This document shows, piece by piece, positions 45,825-54,218 of a DNA stretch of 64,000 nt (the first letter of the stretch is position 1; each line of letters opens with the position of its first letter). The position numbers and the translations under genes are program-made. The DNA comes from Rhabdophis nuchalis (lineage: Eukaryota > Chordata > Lepidosauria > Squamata > Natricidae). Below the pieces are notes generated by a model, which saw only the letters and a list, made by a program, of their open reading frames with translations, did not search any database and was not told where the DNA came from. The stretch spans positions 328,107,419 to 328,171,418 of the forward strand of contig CM077643.1 of the NCBI GenBank assembly GCA_039707465.1, written 5' to 3'.

Positions 45825-46070
45825 GTTTGAGGTCTTCTAGTCCAACCTCCTGCTCAACCAGGAAACCCTATACCAATTCAGACAAATGGTTGTTCAATCT
45901 CTTCTTAAAAATCTCTAGTGTTGGAGCACCCACAACTTCTGGAGGCAAGAAGTTCTATTAATTAATTGTTCTGTCAGGAAATTTCTCCTTGTTTCTAGGT
46001 TGCTTCTCTCCTTGATTAGTTTCCATCCATTACTTCTTGTCATGTTCAGGTGCTTTGGAGAATAGGTTGA
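45825..46070 (-). mobile_element. CR1 LINE 3' part, minus strand
   Basis: It contains, inverted, the CR1 landmarks: TCTAGTCCAACCTCCTGCTC, AACCAGGAAACCCTATACC, TTTCTCCTTGTTTCTAGGTT and ATTAGTTTCCATCCATTAC. It appears interrupted at 46070 by the LINE insertion; TTCTTTGTG at about 46563 could be its continuation. Confidence 0.75.
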
Positions 46071-46092
46071 ACCTTCCGAATGGTTTGTGTCT

Positions 46093-46555
46093 ACCTGGCT
46101 ATCTGCAAGACCGCCTCCTGCTACCAAACACCTCCCACCGACCAGTCCGCTCCCACAGAAAGGGCCTCCTCAGGGTGCCGTCGGCCAGGCAATGCCGGTT
46201 GGTGACCCCCAGGGGGAGAACCTTCTCTGTGGCAGCTCCTGCCCTCTGGAATGACCTACCCCCTGACCTACAGACAACCACGGACCTGCACCAGTTCTGT
46301 CGGGCCTTAAAGACCTATCTGTTTTGTGTGGCTGGCCTGGCGTAGTTTTTTAAATTGTTTTAGTTTTTAAATTGTTTTAATAAGGCTTTTTTAACAGGAT
46401 TTAGATCAGGCCAATCTATTTAATATATTTTAATTGTATTTTTAATTGTATTTTATGCTCTATATTATTGATCTTATTATTGCCTGTACACCGCCCTGAG
46501 TCCCGCAAGGGAGAAGGGTGGTCTAAAAATTTAATAAATCCTAAATCCTAATTCT
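46093..46555 (+). mobile_element. CR1/L2-type LINE 3' end
   Basis: The C-terminal domain (open 46037-46345) starts abruptly at CCTGGCTATCTGCAAGACC and ends with LWNDLPPDLQTTTDL and LKTYLF motifs. The 3' UTR ends with ACCGCCCTGAGTCCC and TTAATAAATCCTAAATCC repeats. A 21-nt filler at its 5' junction (46073-46093) is an exact inverted copy of downstream flank (46699-46719). Confidence 0.85.
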
Positions 46556-46559
46556 AATC

Positions 46560-47990
46560 CTCCTTCTTTGTGCCATACTGCTAGATGTCCATATCTTCCA
46601 GATTAAGCCATTCAAGCACATTATTAATCAGCTATGAGCCATATTGGACAAGGAACTGTACTTTTACAGACACTGGGTGACAAACAAACACTTGCACATA
46701 GACACAAACCATTCGGAAGCAGCTTTCACAAGCAACAAGGAATAACAGAATAATGATAGTAATATGGGAACCAGACCCTGCAACAAGCCCATGTATTTAG
46801 ACCAATAATAACCCCAAGATTAAAGTACCTTCTCATATTTCACTAATGTGATATATACCATGATTTGCCAACAATAATCCTCTGGATTCTGTATAGAACT
46901 TTGTGCACAGGAATCTATCAGGCTTCAAAACAAGGACGAAATGTCAATTTCAGCTCCTAGGATCTTCCATTATTATATAGATACCATTGTAGCCATTTTA
47001 TTGGGAGGGGGGGGGGCGTTGAGCAAAATAGTGCTGGATTCACATACAGTAAAAATATTAGGCTATTCCAGGAGGTTTCAACAAACACAATGGGATTTTA
47101 ACACATAATTGCTATTTGATAAGTACTTGTTATCTATCTAACATCTCCACTCTATCTTATGACTTTCCCTCCTCCCTCTACAGATAAAGCCCATCACCCT
47201 ATTTTAAATCCCAGATTAGTTTAGCCACTCCATACATCTGATGAAGTGAACTTCAGCTCACAAAAATGTATGCGTATTATATGTGATATATTAGTTTGAA
47301 AGGTGCTACCAAGCTTCTTCTGATTTATTTTCCTATATAGTAAATAAAAATTAATTTCCAATACTTTTACCAAACAGGTAAAAGGGATTAAACCATGCAC
47401 AATTCTGTCTTTAAAAATTATTTCTAAATCAATTGGTTTGAATGAAAGACACTTGTTAAAAACATCCTCATAGCATAATAGGATTAATTATGTGATGGCA
47501 TACACATCTACTTCAAAGTCTTCAGTTAGAGTCTGTTTGAAATTTCTTTTTTAAAACACTGTCAAATAAATGTACTGTAGAAATGTATGTTATAAAACAC
47601 CGTTGGGACCTAAGATTCCTTAAGGCTCCACTCCCATTCTCCTCATTCATAAAAATATTTTTAAATGTTATTGTTTTCTTGATGAAGTTGATAGTTAGGT
47701 TACTGATCTAGAGAAGGAAAGATATAACGATTCCTTCAAATTGTGGCCTCAGAATATTTGGAATTCAGGCAAATGTATCTTTGGGGCACACAAATGTAAT
47801 CTGAGGATTTCTGTATTAAAAATAGGCAGTATCAAGTATTATGCATTGGTGTGGCTGGCTACCTGACTAAGGGGAAAAAGCAAACTGTTCACTCTAGATT
47901 TCTTTTATATATTCCCCGTGAAGGAATAACTGACCAAGGCTATTAGTGAAGCACATGAACTGTTTAATGGAACTATCTGAACAGAACAGA
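46560..47990. other. Unassigned AT-rich DNA
   Basis: No supported gene or repeat, apart from a run of G near 47006. Confidence 0.5.
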
Positions 47991-48008
47991 GCCTGCCGGT
48001 TTGACAGC

Positions 48009-48380
48009 TAGACTTTGTCAGCGGGCAACGCCCAGGGGAAGGGCTCTCTCTGTGGCGGGCCCGGCCCTCTGGAACGACCTTCCCCCCGATATCAGAACGA
48101 CCACTGACCTCCGCTCCTTCCGTACGAAATTGAAGACCTATTTCTTTCGACTGGCCGGCCTTGGATAGTCTCTCTGTCTATAGATTTCAAATGTATTTTA
48201 AATGGGTTTTAATTATTTTTAGCACGGGATAATATTGTTTAATTGTGTTTTAAAGTATGTATTTTTGTATTTATTGTTTATATTGTTTTTTAGTTCCTCC
48301 TGTGCACCGCCCCGGGTCCCTGTGGGGAGAGGGAGCGGTTAATAAATTCGAATTTATTATTATTATTATTATTATTATTT
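48009..48380 (+). mobile_element. CR1/L2-type LINE 3' end
   Basis: It contains only the last part of ORF2 (TAGACTTTGTCAGCGGGC through an LWNDLPPDIRTTTDL-like block), the 3' UTR, the GTGCACCGCCCCGGGTCCC tail and TTATTA repeats. The 5' and 3' flanks carry inverted 14-mers (47995-48008 and 48391-48404, one mismatch). Confidence 0.85.
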
Positions 48381-48554
48381 ATATCTCTCTGCTGTCAAAC
48401 CAGCAACCAATTAGAACACAACCTTTTCCCACCTGAACCTGCCTTGATTTTCCACCAATGGCATTCATCCTCAGCCCTGATTGTCACAGAAGACAGAACA
48501 ATTTCCATGATTATTTATGATATGATGTGATGTTTTCCTTGATAACACAATGGG

Positions 48555-48613
48555 ATAACACCGCCCTGAGTCCCAAATCGGGAGAGAGGGCGGTATACAA
48601 ATTAAATAAATAA

Positions 48614-48696
<83 letters not shown>

Positions 48697-48698
48697 AT
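48555..48698 (+). repeat. LINE 3' tail with long (AAAT)n microsatellite
   Basis: ACCGCCCTGAGTCCCAAATC and a GGGAGAGAGGGCGG hairpin half are followed by about 90 bp of AAAT repeats (48606-48698). The microsatellite appears to have grown from the LINE's own A-rich tail. Confidence 0.85.
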
Positions 48699-48716
48699 GT
48701 GATCTAGTGATCCATA

Positions 48717-48936
48717 CAGGCCTACCGGAAGTTCCGATCTCCAGAGGGCATCTGAAGCCTGGAGGAATAAGTTTTTGCCCTCCCGGAGTCTCAAGGAAAA
48801 CCTCTGAAGCCTGGGGAGGGCAAAAAAATCCCCCCTCAGTGGTGCAGGAGGCCAACTAGGCCATACCCACCATGACCATGCCCACCCAGCAATGGGGCAG
48901 TGAGCCTGTTGCTGCAATTTTTGAAGCCCACCCCTG
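48717..48936. mobile_element. hAT non-autonomous element, 220 bp
   Basis: It begins CAGGCCTACCGG and ends GAAGCCCACCCCTG. The exact 8-bp duplication GATCCATA flanks it (48709-48716 and 48937-48944). The interior includes CTCAGTGGTGCAGG and GACCATGCCCACCCAGC blocks shared with the CAGTGGTGGG family, so it may be a recombined member. Confidence 0.75.
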
Positions 48937-49740
48937 GATCCATAGAACTATGTAACACATAAACTGAACCAGTTTGAGAAAAGCCTCGGTTTACTTTCTT
49001 CTGGAAGTTCTGCGATTTCCAATAGGGTTCAGATTATCTCACAGATCTATCAGGAGACTAGAATGCAGCTGGTATGCATAGATTATGGGAAATCAGAAAT
49101 AGGAAGATGATACAGAACAAGAATTATTCATAAGAGCATATGTGCCTGAGCACATACCTAATGGGAACAATTTGAATAAGAAAATATTTCATAGGCTCAT
49201 GTAATTAATTGATTAATTACTAGGCTAAAGTTTATTGATGAAGAATGTATTATTCTTATAGTTGTTCTAGATCCCCATGGCCAGAGCCCTTTGCTACCAG
49301 AGTAATCTATATAAATAAAAATGTAAAATAGTTTGTACGAATCCACTAATCTCAAAAAGTACCGGACCGATTTAAACCAAACTTTCACACAATGTAGCGA
49401 AGCACTTCGGATAATAGAATACCAAATCATTTTGTGCCTAGCACGCGTGAGTTGTGTACAAATTACACACACAAAAATGTACCCACTGAATGTGTGTAAA
49501 CAACCCTGTAGCCACGCCCATCAAACTGCTTTTCAACTGCCAGTGTTGGAAAAGGCCTCATATGGCGGCCTCTTGGGGCCAAAAAGGCACAGAGGACAGC
49601 AAACTCCCAGGTGGCCCATAGAGGGGGGGGGGGAATTCTGCTCAGGACTGTTCTCTGAGGTACAAAAAACGGAGACAGGCAGCTGCTTTAAACTGTTTAA
49701 TACGAACTGAACCAAACTGTAACAAAGAATCACCCATCTG

Positions 49741-50115
49741 ACAGCAAATACAGTTTAATGAAAAGAAGGACTAGGGAAGACATGATAGCAGCCTTCCAAT
49801 ATCTCAGGGGTTGCCACAAAGAAGAGGGAGTCAAGTTATTCACCAAGGCACCTGAGGGCAGAACAAGAAGCAATGGGTGGAAACTAATCAAGGAGAGAAG
49901 CAACCTAGAACTGAGGGCAAATTTCCTGGCAGTGAGAACTATTAACCAGTGGAACATCTTGCCACCAGAAGTTATGGATGCCCTAACACTGAAGAGAGAA
50001 GAGACTGGAAAACCATTTGTCTGAAACGGCATAGGGTCTCCTGCTTGAGCAGCGGGGTTGGACTAGATGACCTCCAAGGTCCCTTCCAACTCTGCTATTG
50101 TATTATTGTATTACA
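49741..50115 (+). repeat. CR1 3' end, copy A inside the Helitron
   Basis: It starts ACAGTTTAATGAAAAG and continues with CCTTCCAATATCTCAGGGGT, GTTGGACTAGATGACCTCC and ends in TTGTATTATTGTATT repeats, the CR1 terminus. The conceptual product (49758-50024) has the CR1 C-terminal pattern RSNGWKLIKERSNLELR. Confidence 0.85.
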
Positions 50116-50152
50116 GTAGGTAGGTGGATAGGGGAATAGAGAGACAGGGAGA

Positions 50153-50845
50153 ACTACAGTTTAATAAAAGAGGGACTAGGGGAGACAGGATAGCAGCCTT
50201 CCAATATCTCAGGGGTTGCCACAAAGAAGAGGGAGTCAAGCTATTCTCTAAGGCACCTGGGGGCAGGACAAGAAGCAATGGGTGGAAACTAATCAAGGAG
50301 AGAAGCAACTTAGAACTGAGGAGAAATTTCCTGACAGTTAGAACAATTAATCAGTGGAACAGCTTGCCTCCAGAAGTTGTGAATGCCCCAACACTGGAAG
50401 TCTTCAAGAAGATGTTGGATAGCCATTAGTCTGAAATGGTATAGGGCAGTGATGGCTAACCTTTTTTGGCTCACTTGCTAATTGCAGGGGGAGTGCAGGG
50501 GCGATGTGCACAGGTGTGCCACATCCATAATGCTATGTGCATGACCCCCTGCATTTGGCATGCTTTTTACGTCATCCCCAGGCTCCAGAGGGTTTATAGG
50601 AGCCTGGGGAGGGTGAAAATAGCCTTCCCCCACCTCCAGAGGGCAAAAAATGGCCTCAAAAGAAGGCCTAAATCAGCTGGCCAGGGCACACATACAAACT
50701 GAAGCTGACAGGGCAATGCCTCGAGTGGCCTAAGAAATGGTTCCGTGTGCCACCTGTGGCACCCGTGCCATAGGTTCGCCATCATGGGTATAGGGCTTCC
50801 TGCCTAGCAGGGAGTTGGACTAGATGACCCCCAAGGGATAGATAG
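50153..50845 (+). repeat. CR1 3' end, copy B inside the Helitron, split by a hAT element
   Basis: It begins at the same CR1 position as copy A (TACAGTTTAATAAAAG) and is very similar over about 290 bp. It is interrupted at 50447-50787 and continues GGGAGTTGGACTAGATGACC to about 50838, where the microsatellite begins. Its starting at exactly the copy A breakpoint indicates duplication rather than a second insertion. Confidence 0.85.
50447..50787. mobile_element. hAT non-autonomous element (CAGCGATGGC family), copy 3
   Basis: The ends are CAGTGATGGCTAACCTTTTT and ATAGGTTCGCCATCATGG. The exact 8-bp duplication GTATAGGG flanks it (50439-50446 and 50788-50795). It interrupts CR1 copy B, which itself lies in a Helitron, so it is the third layer. 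Confidence 0.9.
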
Positions 50846-50861
50846 AGAGGCAGAAATAAGG

Positions 50862-50951
50862 TATGTATGTATGTATGTATGTATGTATGTATGTATGTAT
50901 GTATGTATGTATGTAGGTAGGTAGGTAGGTAGGTAAGTAGGTAGGTAGGTG

Positions 50952-51002
<51 letters not shown>

Positions 51003-51065
51003 GGATGGATGGATGGATGGATGGATGGATGGATGGATGGATGGATGGATGGATGGAAGGAAGGA

Positions 51066-51129
<64 letters not shown>

Positions 51130-51320
51130 CACGGTAGGTAGGTAGAGGGAGAAAGGAAGAAATATAGTAGGTAGGTAGGTAGGTAGGTAGGTAGGTAGGT
51201 AGGTAGGTAGGTACATAGGTAGGGGGATGGATAGATAGATAGGGAGAAATACAGTAGATAGGTAGGTAGAGGGATAGACAGAGAGGGAGAAATACAGTAG
51301 GTAGGTAGGTTGGGGCTTAT
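50862..51320. repeat. Compound tetranucleotide microsatellite
   Basis: Consecutive phases on the plus strand are GTAT, GTAG, GATA, GATG, GAAG and GAAA, then GTAG again, and then repeated longer units containing GGGAGAAATACAGTAG and GGATAGATAGA. It begins directly after the 3' end of CR1 copy B. Frames through it (Y/L/P/T repeats) are artefacts. Confidence 0.95.
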
Positions 51321-51428
51321 ATGGTGGTTGGGTGTATGTGTGCAGGTGTAGATCTACACACAGATTGGTTAGCCATTTAACCAGACTGGGCCACAGCAAC
51401 GCGTGGCCGGGTATAGCTAGTGTATAAT

Positions 51429-51751
51429 AAGCTTGTTGATCAGAATGGTCAGCAGTTCGGCAGTCCGAATCACTAATGGAGTGAGTCCGGTTATTTGTCC
51501 CAGCTTCTGCCAACCTAGCAGTTCGAAAGCATGTAAAAATGCAAGTAGAAAAATAGGAACCACCTTTGGTGGGAAGGTAACAGCGTTCCGTGCACCTTCG
51601 GTGTTTAGTCATGCCGGAGACATCCACATGACCACAGAGACATCTTCGGACAGCGCTGGCTCTTCGGCTTTGAAATGGAGATGAACACTGCTCCCTAGAG
51701 TTGAAAACCACTAGCACATTTGTGCGAGGGGAACCTTTACCTTTACCTTTT
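51429..51751 (+). mobile_element. Sauria-type tRNA SINE, 5'-truncated
   Basis: It begins AGCTTGTTGATCAGAATGG, after the A box, and retains AGTTCGGCAGTCCGAATC (degraded B box). The body has CTTCTGCCAACCTAGCAG and GGGAAGGTAACAGCG, and the end is GGAACCTTTACCTTTACC. It starts only 8 bp after the Helitron's last base. Confidence 0.8.
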
Positions 51752-51759
51752 AAGCAAGA

Positions 51760-53600
51760 TAGCCAATGTTAGAAAATAATGTAGAGAAAATAATTTTCCT
51801 ATTTTCTCTTGATAAAAGTATCTAATTGAACTCTGCACATAGCTAAATAAATGGAATATACTTCATTTAAGGGTTAAAGTTGACTAACTACTGTAGTTAG
51901 TAACTTTTGTTTTCAGTATAACACCAGATGCACTGGAAACAAAAAAAATGGTACACATCCTGCTATTTCGTCTTATCTTATTTACAGAAGGAACAGTGTT
52001 GACATAATGTAGTCAGGGTAGTCAGTACTAAGTTTTATTAGAAATTTGCAGTAAAAGGCACTATCTTTGGGACATAAGATATTGAGAGCTGTCAATATAA
52101 TTTGGACAAATGATATATATATATATTGGTGTGTGTGTGTGTGTTTGGAATATAAAAATGAGCTTATCAGGGGATGTTGGCAGCTACTAAACTTTACTGC
52201 TAGGTAACATTTAGTAGCTAAAACAATGAAACAAATAAAGTTTTATGTGCTTGAGATTTATATCAGTTTTTTTAAAGAAAGAAAACAAATTGTTTAATTA
52301 AAGTTTGAAAACTCTTCTGGCTAATGTGATTGCAATTCTGTACTTCAAATTCCTTTTAGCAAAAAAAATATTTCATTCTTTTTACCTTTTTTCAAATCAC
52401 CACTAAAAGTCTTAAATAATATTTCCCAAATTCTGTCTTCAACATAATCTCTGACCTGTATTTGTTTATGGCAGTTTTGTTTCTTCAAATCCAAGATAAC
52501 ATATTTATTTATATATCATCATTAGTGATAAATCTAATACATTATTTGATTATCATCTTAATGCAAGACACTAGACTTTTAAATAAAGGAAAATTCCTTC
52601 ATATGTTACCATATCCATTATGTGTTGATCATATTTGTTCAAAACTAGTCAAATATTTCAAAATATTGACTGATTTTTCCCCCTCTGACAAGTAATTGAT
52701 TATATAAAATTCAATAACTGCTCCCTTTAGATCATTTGTAATCAAATTTCCATAAATTAAAAGAAATTTGAGTCAATGTTTCAGATTTTATGTTATACAC
52801 AATGGAAATAGATCATTCGAATTTTGAAAGATATTGTTGAAAATTACTGATTAATATTATTGCAATTAAATTAATGTTCTAAAGGCAGCAGTAAAAATTG
52901 TCTTTAATTTGTTAGTGTTGAAGTTCTAGTATAGCACTTTTATTATCCACAACATGATATCCTGATTATTATATTTCTTTCAAAAAGACAGTAATTTCTT
53001 TTTTCTTATTAAAATAAGGATTGGAAGAAAATTGCAGCTCTGAGAATATATGAAAAAATAATTGCACGAAAGAGAATGTATTTCTGAAGAAACAAGAATT
53101 TTACTGTAAAGATGTTGTTCAGGATCATTACAGTCTATGCCAGCCTCTGCTTTGTTGCTTGCTTCGGCTGCCATTGAAACGGGGAGGGAGGGGCTTGGGT
53201 ATTTGGGAATGGGACTGTATGGTGCAGGAGGGAGAATTGGAGAAGGGAGTATGTGCTTGCCATCTACTTCACATACCAAGGGCTGAGACCCTGCGGTGGT
53301 CAAGGTCAATGGTATTGCTTGCCATTCTGATGATGCTCCTGAAGATGCAACCCACATGACACCTAAGGGGTTTTTTCATTGGACAGTGGGGTGGGGGTTA
53401 TGGGGGAAAAGGGTTGGACATTTATTGATATGTATGCAAACATGCAAACACGTGCAAACACGTGCAAACATCTCAGACCTTGCTTTACCTTGCTGCAATC
53501 TTTTCATAACCAGTAAAAGTACTCTTAATTCTTGAAAATGGATTTGAGTGGATTCTTTCTTGGTTATCGTTAGAGGCAGTCATGACAGTCTACTTGTGTT
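51760..53600. other. Unassigned AT-rich DNA
   Basis: About 1.8 kb with no supported gene. A short GTGTGT tract occurs near 52128. A 125-codon minus frame at 52980-53357 lacks a domain. Confidence 0.5.
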
Positions 53601-53613
53601 GTAGCAACTAGAG

Positions 53614-54210
53614 CAGCGATGGCGAACCTTTTTTGGCTCATGTGCCATAAGTGGGGGGAGCGCAGGGGGGTCATGCGTGGGCGTGCCATACCCATAATGC
53701 AATATGCGACCCCCCAGTGTGCATGTGTGCACTACAGGCGCAACCCCCAATTTTTTGCATGCTCTTTTCACTTTCCCCAGTCTCCAGAGGCTTTATAGGA
53801 GCCCGGGGAGGGTGAAAACAGCCTCTCCCGCCCCCCCTGGAGGCCCTCTGGAGGCTTCAGCGACCTTCAGGAGGCTTCCCTGAAGCCTTTGGACCACTTA
53901 AAATGATGCTCCAAGCAAATCGGACATCACTTCCAGTTTCGGCGGCGCGTCATTTTTTGTGCTCGGAGGCTTCAGGGAAATTCATGAAGCCTCCAGAGGG
54001 CCTCGGGGGGGGGGGAGGCTCTTTTCGCCCTCCCCAGGTTCCTATAAAGCCTCTGGAGCCTGGGGAGGGTGAAAAGAGCATGCAAAAAAGGGTGACTTCA
54101 GCTGGCCAGCGCACACATGCACGCCAGCTGACAGGGCATCGCCTCGCGTGCCCTGACAAATGGCTCTGCATGCTGCCTGTGGCACGCGTGCCATAGGTTT
54201 GCCATCACTG
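53614..54210. mobile_element. hAT non-autonomous element (CAGCGATGGC family), copy 4
   Basis: The ends are CAGCGATGGCGAACCTTTTT and ATAGGTTTGCCATCACTG, clean inverted repeats. The exact 8-bp duplication AACTAGAG flanks it (53606-53613 and 54211-54218). At 597 bp it is the longest copy. The interior carries repeated, partly inverted CCTCTGGAGGCTT blocks. No transposase. Confidence 0.9.
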
Positions 54211-54218
54211 AACTAGAG

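Larger units (their letters stand above)
49306..51420 (+). mobile_element. Helitron (non-autonomous), 2.1 kb
   Basis: The 5' end is TCTATATAAATAAAAATG, preceded by host A (49305). The 3' end is CTAG (51417-51420), followed by host T. Twelve bases before the end is a hairpin with a 6-bp stem GGCCAC/GTGGCC (51389-51394 and 51403-51408). This satisfies the Helitron rules: TC start, CTRR end, subterminal hairpin, insertion between A and T and no duplication. No Rep-helicase frame is present. The cargo is two CR1 pieces, a hAT element and a compound microsatellite. Confidence 0.8.

Noticed and set aside
50862..51320. Regular repeats that could suggest a CRISPR array
   Set aside because: Units are 4 bp with no spacers, in a vertebrate genome; it is a microsatellite.
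50782..51717. 311-codon minus-strand frame rich in Y, L, P, T, I, H and S
   Set aside because: It is a translation of the compound tetranucleotide array plus flanking SINE and CR1 sequence; no domain or start context.
52980..53357. 125-codon minus-strand frame
   Set aside because: No recognisable domain; proline/serine-rich middle and AT-rich hydrophobic end look like chance.
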